39,846 nt of DNA from Gammaproteobacteria bacterium (GTDB taxonomy: Bacteria; Pseudomonadota; Gammaproteobacteria; Pseudomonadales; Pseudohongiellaceae), in the NCBI GenBank assembly GCA_026710425.1, contig JAPORB010000064.1:2388-42233 (forward strand). The letters run 5' to 3'. The translations under genes and the position numbers were made by a program. Below, piece by piece: positions 17,669 through 27,148 of the stretch. The notes under the pieces are model-generated. The model was not told where the DNA came from and ran no database searches. It saw only the letters and a list, made by a program, of their open reading frames with translations. Numbering within the stretch: position 1 is the stretch's first letter; each line of letters opens with the position of its first letter.

Positions 17669-18697
17669 CTAATTATCCCATTCTTCTCGATACCTTCCTG
17701 AAATTCCTAAAAGAAAGCACATAGTTTGTAGGCCACAAATCAGCTCAACACCTTTATCAGAGGCTTTTTCATGAGCCTTTTTTGTAAATTCTGATGCAGA
17801 ACTGATTACAATTTTCTTAGCTTCGCTGCATTGCCAGTCAGCCCATTTACTAATCTGGTCAATTGCCGAACTTTCATCTTGATCTATTCCTTGCTTCCAT
17901 TTGACTTGCACTGCGATCTCTGCAGGGACAAATGATGTATATTGATTCGCAGGCGGTGACACTAACATATCTATATCACTTCCCTCACCATCATAACGCT
18001 TGCAGTACTTTATCTGATATCCTTGTTCTTCAAAGCTTTGCCTAACCGCGTCCTCAAATCTTGGTCCGTTCCACTTTTCTACTTCCGAGGCAAGAGTCTT
18101 AGCTGCTTCCCGATAAGCACTATCCATTACTTGAGCTAGCAAATCATTACTTTGAGCCTCAGATGCTTCACTATACATCTCTAATAGTTGACTTACAACA
18201 TTAACATGCTCTTCGCTATTACAAAACGAAACTGCGGGTCTGTGATTTGCTCTTGAGAATAAAGCCGAAACTATGAATGACTGTTTGTTAGCTTTATAGT
18301 GGAATTTTCGAATACTTTCTTTGTCTACCGGAATAATATGCCCAAAGTCCTTCTGGCCTTCAGCAACTTCAAACTTGTAACTTCCAGAGACCCGGGCAAT
18401 GGTAAATTGATTCCATTCTGGCATCTTAGGCACAATGACAAAATCGCCAGATGTTAATTCAAGCATCTTGCTGAGTATAACGAATCGCCTTGGACTGGGA
18501 TTTTCACCCCATCTTTTATATGCTGCATTTTCCCAATTGGACTTATCTATTCTCTCCCCAGCTGAATTAACGAGGCTTAATCCATCATCACCCCATCCCT
18601 GACGGAGGCGTCCTTGATCTAGTTCATTACGTATCCATTCATTATCTTCATCAACGCGAAAGATCATCAACTGTTTTTGCAAGCTTTCAGAGTTCAT
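17669..18697 (-). CDS. Mrr-family restriction endonuclease with N-terminal reader-like domain
   Basis: A 342-aa protein. The C-terminal third is an Mrr_cat PD-(D/E)XK nuclease: FEDAVRQSFEEQGYQIKYC (about 214-232), catalytic D243 in GSDIDML, and Q264-x-K266 in IAVQVKWK, then IVISSASEFTKKAHEKA. The N-terminal 150 residues (SGDFVIVPKMPEWNQFTIAR, then FGHIIPVD) look like a small beta-barrel, possibly a PUA/EVE-like modified-base reader; this is a guess. No methyltransferase is coded in the window, so a modification-dependent (type IV-like) restriction enzyme is likely. The ATG has AGAGGA upstream. AT-rich composition, lack of a partner and a dead paralogue next door suggest horizontal acquisition. 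Confidence 0.8.
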   Translation of the reverse strand: MNSESLQKQLMIFRVDEDNEWIRNELDQGRLRQGWGDDGLSLVNSAGERIDKSNWENAAYKRWGENPSPRRFVILSKMLELTSGDFVIVPKMPEWNQFTIARVSGSYKFEVAEGQKDFGHIIPVDKESIRKFHYKANKQSFIVSALFSRANHRPAVSFCNSEEHVNVVSQLLEMYSEASEAQSNDLLAQVMDSAYREAAKTLASEVEKWNGPRFEDAVRQSFEEQGYQIKYCKRYDGEGSDIDMLVSPPANQYTSFVPAEIAVQVKWKQGIDQDESSAIDQISKWADWQCSEAKKIVISSASEFTKKAHEKASDKGVELICGLQTMCFLLGISGRYREEWDN

Positions 18698-18757
18698 ATT
18701 ATTATTCCTCTTAACGATTTGTTATCAATTATTCATCCTGTCATTTTTACTTAAGCT

Positions 18758-18777
18758 GGTATCTTTCCTTTGATACC
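18758..18777. promoter_or_regulatory. GGTATC-N8-GATACC inverted repeat
   Basis: GGTATC (18758-18763) and GATACC (18772-18777) form a 6-bp inverted repeat with an 8-bp spacer. The right arm is the first six bases of the tandem repeat array. It lies about 60-80 bp upstream of the endonuclease start. Together with the array it could be a binding site for a regulator of this gene. The repeat is seen; the function is inferred. Confidence 0.3.
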
Positions 18778-18839
18778 GTTACCATAGTGATACCGTTACC
18801 ATAGTGATACCGTTACCATAGTGATACCGTTACCATAGA
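18772..18839. repeat. Four-copy 17-bp tandem repeat
   Basis: GATACCGTTACCATAGT is repeated head to tail four times (18772-18788, 18789-18805, 18806-18822, 18823-18839). The first three copies are identical and the fourth differs only in its last base. Each unit holds two direct GGTAWC-type half-sites on the minus strand (GGTAACGGTATC). The array sits 75-142 bp upstream of the endonuclease ATG. Iteron-like binding sites or slippage-driven copy variation are both possible. Confidence 0.9.
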
Positions 18840-20106
18840 TAGTGTCTGAGTGAAATCTCACATCACATCAGAGCTTAACTCTTTGAAAATTAAGCATAAT
18901 TTAAAAGGTCCCCAACACGAAGATTTAGCGGTTTTACACAGATGTGATCAAAATGTACTTGCTCTAACCAAAATTGTATCAATCTTCAAGTTTTAGAATA
19001 TCAATTATTTCTTTTAGTTTCAGTAGGATAGCATCGAGAACTGAGTTTTGTTCCAGACACTAGATAACTTATCCACAAAAGATAGGAAAGCATCCCAGAT
19101 CGGCACGACTATCCATTCACCTTGCTCCATTTCAAGAAAACGCTGTAACCCAAATCTTGATTGAGGAATTGAACTCCATAACTTTTGGCAATATACAGCA
19201 ACTGTAGTTGAAACCTTGATCTAATCGTTTTGATACTCAGAAATAAAATGTTACAGATTTACTGCAATATCTACCTAAACGATCGAAAGCAGATTTTTCT
19301 GTTCGAGTAGGGGGTGTGACCAATCAATATGATTACTGATTCTGTGTAGATAGTATTTCATAATTATCCTCCATGAACTGTGGAACATATAATTACTGAG
19401 TTCATCATCGTATCACCCCCCGCCCGCCTGCAATGCCTTTTTGGAATAGTTTTTCTACTGACTATTCACAGCCTCATAAAATAAGAGATAATCATTACAA
19501 TTCAATAAGTTGACGATGGGTTAGTCCTCAACAAAAGGATAATATACGCATATAACTGGCCAAGAAATCGGATGAATTTAGTTAAAATCAGGTGTCTGTT
19601 GGGTAAATCCGAATGTATCAATCTGACTATTTTGATAGACAATAGGCTAAGGGCAATGAACCACGTTCAGTCTGAAGCAGGACCTGGTGCAACAGGTCAC
19701 AATAATTGATTAGTTCAAAGGAGTATGGCAAGTCCTGAAATCTCTCTTGCCGGAATGAATGAAACAACTATGCAAGAGGCGACATCGAAAGTATTGGATC
19801 ATCTACACAGATCGAAGGGCAAGTCTCTTCGATTAACAGGTCGAAACTCCCCTTGCCAAATTCAACAACATCACCTTTGACACCGGTAATGAACAGAAGG
19901 TAGCGGATATGTGGAATTTACTGGAAATCATATTCGATAACTGCACCAGACTTAACTTCGGCACAACACCTTGGATGCCAAAATGGAATCCTATAATCAA
20001 GGTATGACACATCAGCACAAGTCAGGCAGCTGCCTTACCAGCAAGCAAACTGCGGTTTAGATATCACTTGGGGTAGAGTGGCATCAGGGTGTCACATAGC
20101 ACTGTA
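18840..20106. other. 1.3-kb gene-poor stretch
   Basis: No intact gene is supported. On the minus strand near 19030-19240 a frameshifted protein-like trace can be read (RSRFQLQLLYIAKSYGVQFL, then in another frame MEQGEWIVVPIWDAFLSFVD). On the plus strand near 19860-20006 a short frame contains NITFDTGNEQKVADMWNLL. Both look like relics and I recognise neither. A 12-bp palindrome AGGCAGCTGCCT lies at 20024-20035, downstream of mltD. Confidence 0.35.
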
Positions 20107-22365
20107 TTAGTTGACCTGTTCCACTAGCGGCAAGACTACCTGCTGGCCAATCTGAATGCGATCCAGATCCAATTCAGGGTTGTATTGACGCAGTAGCCAA
20201 ACCGGTGTGGAATATCGCTCCCGGGCAATGGTGCCCAGATTATCACCACTGCGCACATTGTAAGTTTCCACATCCCTGATTCGGTAATTGGCAAAAAATT
20301 CCTGTTGCAGAGTGGAATGGAAATCTCGCCTCGCCCGTTCAAATTCGACAATACTGACCTTTGAAAAATCCAGTCTGAGTCGCTTTCCGACAATCACCGG
20401 ATCCCGATATGCCATGCCGTTAAGCCTGCGGATATCCCAAGCGCGAATGCCAAGCCATTCGGCATAGTGCCCCAAAGTCTCGGATGCCTGTATTTCGATA
20501 CTGTTGTTGCTGGCAACCGTGTAGTCAGAGGGGTCGGCAGACAATACTTCCACCAGCTGTTCATTGCTTTCGCTGATATCCTGCTCTGGATCAATGGCCT
20601 CGGCTTCCAGTTCCTCCCTGGTTACAGAGACCTCCAGTTGCTGGTTGTCCAGTAATACAGCGGCTGGCGGCAAATTCTCTTGTTCCACCCCCAGCTCACT
20701 ACTAACTTCCGCTATGGCCTCGGTTGGTGAGGGCTGCACCGCAGCGAGCTCCGATGCCGCAATAGTTTCTGAAGCAGACTCCAACTCTTCCCTTTTGTCC
20801 TCAATGCCGACTTCCTGCATAGCATTGGTGGCTGGTAGCGATTGATCCACAGTCTCTGGTTCAAACCCAGGAAGTCGGATCAGCTGTCCGGGAAAGATAC
20901 GATTGCGATCGACGGTTCCATTAACTGCCAGTAAATCTTGCTCGGTTACTCCATAGCGGGCTGCGATTCGCGACACTGTATCGCCCCTACGAACGGTATA
21001 CAGTCCCTCGGCTGGCGGTGCAGCGTTCTCTGTGAGCTGAACGGCATTGGTATCCTGCGGCAACAGCAGACGCTGCCCAATCTGAATCCGATGGCGACTG
21101 CGCAACTGATTCAAGGCTACAAGTTGAGAGACAGTGGTGTCAAAACGCCGGGCAATAACTGACAGACTGTCCCCGCGTGTTACCACATACTCCACATCAG
21201 GAGTCTGCATGGTATATTTGCTGTTAGCAGGTATTCTCGCAAGTAAGTCAGGTCCCAGAGTTGTCACACTTCTCAGCTTAACAGGAAAACCCTTGGGGAT
21301 ACGCTTGTTACCCTCCCAAACCACGGGCCTCAAAGCAGGGTTGTCAGCACGCAGTCGTTCCAGGGAAACACCAAGCGACCGGGCGAAGACATCGACTTCG
21401 ATGTAGGCATCAGTCTCCACAATCGTAAACTTGGGTGCTGCATCCAGACTGACCTCACCAAAAAACTGCTTGGTCTGATTTTCCACATCCAGCACTGCCA
21501 GAAATTGGGGGTAAAAATTACGGGAAGCAAAACCGAAAGCGCGACCCCGGTAATTGGCGATGATAGTCTCAATATCGGTAGTCCCGGTTTGCCTTACAGC
21601 ACGCGCAACTCCACCCGCACCATGATTGTAGGCTGTCAGTGCCAGCGGCCAGGTGCCAAGAACCGAATAGTTATATTCCAGCAGACTCATGGCAGCATTG
21701 GTGGCAATGTATGGATCCATACGCTCATCAACAATGTGATCGATACGCATGAACCGTCGACCTGTGGTCCGACCAAATTGCCACATGCCGGCCGCCGCAG
21801 CACTGGAATAGGCACTGGGATTGAACGAAGACTCTACATGAGGCAGCACGGCCAGTTCAATTGGCAGATCCTTCTCTTCTATCACCCGCCTGATGTGCTC
21901 ACGATAGGCTCCAGAGCGCTGCAAGCCGGCCTTAAAGCGATCAGATTGACCCAATTGCCAGCGCACATTGGAAGTGGCAGTGCGCAGGGTCTCATTGCTG
22001 ACACCTTCGGGCCACAAGGCAAGTATTTCTGCCTGACTGTCTGTCAGATTGTTGCGCCGACCACTGGCCAGCACCCGCAGGTCTTCACGAATACGGGTTC
22101 GATTAGCTTCTATCTGTTGACGATCAAGGGGCAGCCGTGCGTAGATGATGGCCAGATGTTGGGAATCATGCAGAAAACCGCTACGGGTATCCACCTCTGT
22201 GTAGACGCGGGTCCAGAAGGTCACCGCTGGTTCAAGTTCCGCTGGTCGTGGGAAGGATGCCCCGGATTGTGCCCTGACAACAGAAGAGACCAGCACCAGA
22301 CCCAGCAATAATCCGGTGAGGGATTGTAGTGCCGCCATACCCATCTGGCGGTTGCCTGAAAACAT
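20107..22365 (-). CDS. mltD: MltD-type lytic murein transglycosylase with four LysM-like repeats
   Basis: A 752-aa exported protein, larger than E. coli MltD (about 450 aa). Signal peptide is about residues 9-32. The SLT domain (about 150-290) has the catalytic Glu178 in LPHVESSFNPSAYS, then GMWQFGRTTGRRFM and LTAYNHGAGGVARAV, the usual transglycosylase motifs. Two clear LysM units follow (VTRGDSLSVIARRFD and VRRGDTVSRIAARYG, about 395-505), then an acidic Ala/Glu linker (about 510-620), a divergent LysM-like unit (SETLGHYAEWLGIRAWDIRR) and a last clear one (VRSGDNLGTIARERYS). It cleaves peptidoglycan to anhydromuropeptides in the periplasm, with LysM binding glycan. The gene is separated from secF by 189 bp and is probably independently transcribed. 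Confidence 0.93.
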   Translation of the reverse strand: MFSGNRQMGMAALQSLTGLLLGLVLVSSVVRAQSGASFPRPAELEPAVTFWTRVYTEVDTRSGFLHDSQHLAIIYARLPLDRQQIEANRTRIREDLRVLASGRRNNLTDSQAEILALWPEGVSNETLRTATSNVRWQLGQSDRFKAGLQRSGAYREHIRRVIEEKDLPIELAVLPHVESSFNPSAYSSAAAAGMWQFGRTTGRRFMRIDHIVDERMDPYIATNAAMSLLEYNYSVLGTWPLALTAYNHGAGGVARAVRQTGTTDIETIIANYRGRAFGFASRNFYPQFLAVLDVENQTKQFFGEVSLDAAPKFTIVETDAYIEVDVFARSLGVSLERLRADNPALRPVVWEGNKRIPKGFPVKLRSVTTLGPDLLARIPANSKYTMQTPDVEYVVTRGDSLSVIARRFDTTVSQLVALNQLRSRHRIQIGQRLLLPQDTNAVQLTENAAPPAEGLYTVRRGDTVSRIAARYGVTEQDLLAVNGTVDRNRIFPGQLIRLPGFEPETVDQSLPATNAMQEVGIEDKREELESASETIAASELAAVQPSPTEAIAEVSSELGVEQENLPPAAVLLDNQQLEVSVTREELEAEAIDPEQDISESNEQLVEVLSADPSDYTVASNNSIEIQASETLGHYAEWLGIRAWDIRRLNGMAYRDPVIVGKRLRLDFSKVSIVEFERARRDFHSTLQQEFFANYRIRDVETYNVRSGDNLGTIARERYSTPVWLLRQYNPELDLDRIQIGQQVVLPLVEQVN

Positions 22366-22464
22366 TAAAAAAATTCAGTCCTTTGATTATTTTTCAGATC
22401 TTGATGGCCGGAAAATGTAATCAATATTATTAGCATTGCATAGTTCTGCGAATTACTCACCGGC

Positions 22465-22480
22465 TAGGGTGACTACCCTA
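22465..22480. other. Short hairpin between mltD and secF
   Basis: TAGGGT-GACT-ACCCTA forms a 6-bp stem with a 4-base loop, about 75 bp after the secF stop. No T-run follows on either strand, so calling it a rho-independent terminator is not justified. It could protect the secF mRNA 3' end. Confidence 0.25.
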
Positions 22481-22554
22481 ATTGTTATCGCCATTTAACA
22501 GCCGAGCTTTACCCTGCCAAAGTCATGCCGCTGCACCACATGCTGCCCAAAGTC

Positions 22555-23511
22555 TCAGGGGGTCTTATCCAGTTCTGCCCCTTCCTTCGCCGGAATCATC
22601 AAGTCTTCCCGGGTAACATTCATAAAGATGATGATATTGGAGGCAATATAGATTGAGGAGTACGTCCCAATCACCACCCCAATTATTAGCGCAATAGCAA
22701 AGCCCCGAGTAGCTTCACCGCCAATCAGTAATATCGAAAATAGCACCAGCAGAGTGGTAAACGAGGTGATTAACGTACGGCTGAGGGTTTGATTCAACGA
22801 AGTATTAACCATTTCAATCGGAGTTCCTTTACGCATGCGACGAAAGTTTTCCCGAATACGATCTGATACCACGATAGTGTCATTAAGGGAGTAGCCGATA
22901 ATGGCCAGCATGGCAGCCAGAGTATTGAGGTTAAACTCCAGACCAAACACGGAGAAAATGCCAAGCGTGATTAGCAGATCATGGGCAAGGGCAATCACCG
23001 CTCCCATCGAAAACTTGAACTGAAAGCGCACGGCGATGTATACCATGATGATACCCAAGGCCACCAGCATGCCAAGTCCGCCCTGTTCAGCCAACTCGTC
23101 GCCAACCTTGGCACTAACAAAGTCGGAACCGATAAGAGTGACCTCGCCTCCAGTGCTTTGCCCAAGCAAACGGGCAATGGATTCACCCACCGCTAAAGCC
23201 TGCTGCGCCTGTTCTGACTCCTCTATCCCGGCATCCACCGGCAGCAATACCCGAATATCCCGATCAGTGCCAAACTGTACAACCACCGCCGTATCGTAAC
23301 CATTGTTGGCCAGCTCCGCGTTCACTTGCTGAATATCGACACTGTCAGCAAAATTAAGCCGAACTGAAGTGCCACTGGTAAAATCCAACCCGAAATTCAG
23401 GGAGTTGATAGCCAGCGATACCACAGACAGCACTACCAGAGCCGCCGAAATTATCGCAGCCAGCTTGCGCTTGCCCATGAAGTCTATTTCCCTGCCAAAG
23501 ATCATTTGCAC
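22555..23511 (-). CDS. secF: Protein translocase subunit SecF
   Basis: A 318-aa protein of normal SecF length. It has an N-terminal helix (about 17-36), the SecF opening motif LNFGLDFTSGTSVRL, a periplasmic domain, then five more membrane helices with the SecF signature LNDTIVVSDRIRENF (about 208-222) and the TSLNQTLSRTLITS helix start. It forms a complex with SecD and YajC that uses the proton gradient to help complete export through SecYEG. It starts 9 bp after the secD stop, so the two are co-translated. It is the last gene of the prfC-tgt-yajC-secD-secF run. Confidence 0.97.
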   Translation of the reverse strand: MQMIFGREIDFMGKRKLAAIISAALVVLSVVSLAINSLNFGLDFTSGTSVRLNFADSVDIQQVNAELANNGYDTAVVVQFGTDRDIRVLLPVDAGIEESEQAQQALAVGESIARLLGQSTGGEVTLIGSDFVSAKVGDELAEQGGLGMLVALGIIMVYIAVRFQFKFSMGAVIALAHDLLITLGIFSVFGLEFNLNTLAAMLAIIGYSLNDTIVVSDRIRENFRRMRKGTPIEMVNTSLNQTLSRTLITSFTTLLVLFSILLIGGEATRGFAIALIIGVVIGTYSSIYIASNIIIFMNVTREDLMIPAKEGAELDKTP

Positions 23512-23520
23512 TGGTCCTGC

Positions 23521-25476
23521 CTAGTTGGCTCCGGCACCTGCCGTAACCGGTTCAGGTTCGGTGTATTTACCAATGGAGAGTCGCTTCACTGTACGACCAC
23601 CATAGATCAAATTTATCAGTGCCCGAGTCCCGACGATGGCCGTAAACATGGAGGTGGCAATGCCAATCATCAGCGTCACCGAAAACCCCCGTACCGGCCC
23701 GGTACCAATGGTCATCAGAACCAGAGCTACCAGGAAAGTGGTAAGATTGGCATCAAGAATAGTGGTGAAAGCCCGGTTATAACCGGCATCAATGGCCTTC
23801 TGTGGCGACATGCCATTGCTCAGCTCTTCCCTGATGCGGGTAAATATCAATACATTGGCATCTACCGCCATACCCACGGTCAGGACAATGCCTACGATTC
23901 CCGGTAGCGTCAGTGTGGCCCCTATGGCGGACATCACCGTGAAAATGAGAAGGATGTTTAGGATTAGTGCTGCATTGGCTGCCAGACCGAACACCCGGTA
24001 GTAGGCAATCATGAATAGAACAACCAAGACTGCTGCCACCTGTACTGCAAAAAATCCCGCTTCCAGATTTTCCTGTCCCAGGCTAGGACCAATAACCGAT
24101 TGTTCCACTATGGTCATCGGTGCCGACAACGAACCGGCCCTGATTAATAAGGCAGTGTCATTGGCTTCGCGCGGGCTTAAACCAGTAATCCGAAACTGGC
24201 GTCCCAAGGCTGTTTGAATTCTGGCATGACTGATCAGCCGCTTCTCTTCATAGAACTCGGTTTCTTCGACTTGCTGACCATTGTCATCAATCACCAAGGT
24301 GTTGCGCGACTTAGTCTCGATCAGCAGAATATCCATGAACCAGCCCACATTGTCACGGGTGACCCGGTTAATCTGGTTGCCACCCTGGGCATCAAGAGTA
24401 ATGGAGACCTGCGGCTGACCGTATTCATCAAGTGCCGAAATGGCGTTGCTGATACGGTCTCCCTGCAGTATGACATCGTTGTCTACATCCACTAACTGGG
24501 CTCCGTCCGGGGTAACATATTCGTAAGTCTCGTAGCTTGATCTCGGAGCACCCGGTTCGGCGGCCAAATGGAACTGCAGGGTGGCGATGCGCTGCAGAAT
24601 GCGTATAGCCTGGGCCGGGTCCTGTACCCCGGGCAACTCTACAACAATTCGATCAGCACCCTGTTGCTGTACTGTGGGTTCAGCCACCCCCAGTTCATCC
24701 ACTCGATTCATCAATGTAGTCCGGTTGGCCTGCAGAGTATCCCGCTGCAGTTGCAGAATAGAATCCGCCGTCAACGTCATATCAAGAAAAAAACTGTCAT
24801 TGACCTCGCGATTCTGAAACTGGATCTCAGGAAAACTATCAACGAGTTCGGAGCGGGCCTGTGAACGGTCATCAGCACTGGTGAATACAATCTCTAGACG
24901 GTTTTCATCGGCAATACGCAAACCCCGGGTGCGTATTCGCTGCTCGCGCAACATAGACCGCACTGTACCCAGGTTATCCTGAATGCGCCTCTCCAGAGCA
25001 GCTTCCATATCCACTTCCATCAGGAAATGTACACCACCCTGAAGGTCAAGGCCGCGAGCCATTTTCCTTGCACCTATGGATTGCATCCAGTCTGGCGAAG
25101 TCGGTGCCAGATTAAGTGCCACGATATAGTCCCGGCTGAATGCTTCCTCCAATGCAGTCTTGGCCCGTAACTGATCATCTACAGTCTCGACCCGTAACAA
25201 CAGATTGCCATCTCCCAACTCCAAACCAAAGAATTGTACTGAAGCAGCTTCCAATGCCGTAATGGCCATATTCATATCGGCTTCGGTAATATCGAAACTC
25301 TCATTACTAAGGAGAATGGCTTCATCGTCCTCATACAGGTTAGGTATTGAATAGATGAATCCCAACAGTGCCACTAGCAGGATAAGGATGTTTTTCCACA
25401 ACGGGTATTTGTTCAGCATGACAAAAAATTGTTTGCTCTTGAATGGTTCCTGAGTTTCTCTATGACTATCGGCCAA
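23521..25476 (-). CDS. secD: Protein translocase subunit SecD
   Basis: A 651-aa protein (E. coli SecD is 615 aa). It has N-terminal helix 1 (KNILILLVALLGFIYSI), the SecD motif GLDLQGGVHFLMEVD, the large periplasmic P1 domain with VVELPGVQDPAQAI, and six C-terminal membrane helices including VGMAVDANVLIFTRIREEL, the SecD TM4 motif. It drives late stages of protein export with SecF. It begins 38 bp after yajC and ends 9 bp before secF. The start ATG at 25476 has a short extra N-terminus (MADSHRETQEPFKSKQFFV); an in-frame ATG at 25419 starting MLNKYPLW is the form usual in the family and is an alternative. Confidence 0.97.
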   Translation of the reverse strand: MADSHRETQEPFKSKQFFVMLNKYPLWKNILILLVALLGFIYSIPNLYEDDEAILLSNESFDITEADMNMAITALEAASVQFFGLELGDGNLLLRVETVDDQLRAKTALEEAFSRDYIVALNLAPTSPDWMQSIGARKMARGLDLQGGVHFLMEVDMEAALERRIQDNLGTVRSMLREQRIRTRGLRIADENRLEIVFTSADDRSQARSELVDSFPEIQFQNREVNDSFFLDMTLTADSILQLQRDTLQANRTTLMNRVDELGVAEPTVQQQGADRIVVELPGVQDPAQAIRILQRIATLQFHLAAEPGAPRSSYETYEYVTPDGAQLVDVDNDVILQGDRISNAISALDEYGQPQVSITLDAQGGNQINRVTRDNVGWFMDILLIETKSRNTLVIDDNGQQVEETEFYEEKRLISHARIQTALGRQFRITGLSPREANDTALLIRAGSLSAPMTIVEQSVIGPSLGQENLEAGFFAVQVAAVLVVLFMIAYYRVFGLAANAALILNILLIFTVMSAIGATLTLPGIVGIVLTVGMAVDANVLIFTRIREELSNGMSPQKAIDAGYNRAFTTILDANLTTFLVALVLMTIGTGPVRGFSVTLMIGIATSMFTAIVGTRALINLIYGGRTVKRLSIGKYTEPEPVTAGAGAN

Positions 25477-25514
25477 AGGAAAGTTGATGCTGGTGAACCG
25501 GACACCACACCCAC

Positions 25515-25847
25515 TCAGATCTGGGCGATGGTTCCCTTGGGTAGTGCAGCCAGTATGGAGGATCGTTGTAGTTTTATTTCTGTATTCTTTGCAATCTCCA
25601 CGGCGATGTACTCATCACCAATCTTAGTCACCTTGCCCAAGATACCACCAGCAGTCATAACCTCATCACCCTTGGAGATACTGCTCACCAGTTCCTTGTG
25701 CTCCTTGTTCTTTTTGGCCTGAGGTCGCCATAGAATTAGGTAGAACAACACAATCATGCCACCAAACAGGAACAGGTTATAGATAAGTGAAGGCTGAGAT
25801 GTCTGGGCTGATTCCTGAGCGAAGGCAATGGGAAATAGCAGATTCAT
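25515..25847 (-). CDS. yajC: Preprotein translocase accessory subunit YajC
   Basis: A 110-aa protein of usual YajC length, with one membrane helix (about 22-42, LIYNLFLFGGMIVLFYLILW), the typical RPQAKKNKEHKELVSSISKG basic/amphipathic stretch, and a small SH3-like C-terminal domain (GDEVMTAGGILGKVTKIGDE, then AVEIAKNTEIKLQRSSI). It associates with SecDF in the inner membrane. It lies between tgt and secD, the conserved gammaproteobacterial order. Its leader is unusually long (about 160 nt from the tgt stop) and contains a strong RNA fold. Confidence 0.96.
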   Translation of the reverse strand: MNLLFPIAFAQESAQTSQPSLIYNLFLFGGMIVLFYLILWRPQAKKNKEHKELVSSISKGDEVMTAGGILGKVTKIGDEYIAVEIAKNTEIKLQRSSILAALPKGTIAQI

Positions 25848-25933
25848 GATGGATATTCTCTCCGAGATGTATTCATTGAAACCAAGTTGGTTTTAACGAC
25901 TGTCTGACAGTATTGCTATTGAACAAGTCCAAT

Positions 25934-25997
25934 GACTGGATTGGGCGGCAACAGTCGCTGTAGAGGCCGTGATCGCCTCTGCGCCCTTAATCCAGTC
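25934..25997 (-). ncRNA. Three-way-junction RNA fold in the tgt-yajC spacer (candidate leader element)
   Basis: On the minus strand the 64 nt fold into a closed structure. The outer stem is GACUGGAUU/AAUCCAGUC (9 bp), continued by GGGCG/CGCCC (5 bp) with a two-base bulge. Inside are two hairpins, AGAGGC-GAUCACG-GCCUCU (6 bp) and ACAG-CGA-CUGU (4 bp). It begins 12 nt after the tgt stop and ends 86 nt before the yajC ATG. The closing strand can alternatively pair in CCAAU-CCAGUC-AUUGG (25929-25944), excluding the outer stem, so it could switch. No U-run follows, so it is not a simple terminator. Pairing is seen; function (attenuation, processing site or repeated element) is inferred. Confidence 0.45.
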
Positions 25998-26008
25998 TTA
26001 AATTGCAG

Positions 26009-27148
<1,140 letters not shown>

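Noticed and set aside
19069-19077. Perfect DnaA box TTATCCACA
   Set aside because: A single isolated 9-mer with no neighbours; expected by chance at this frequency.
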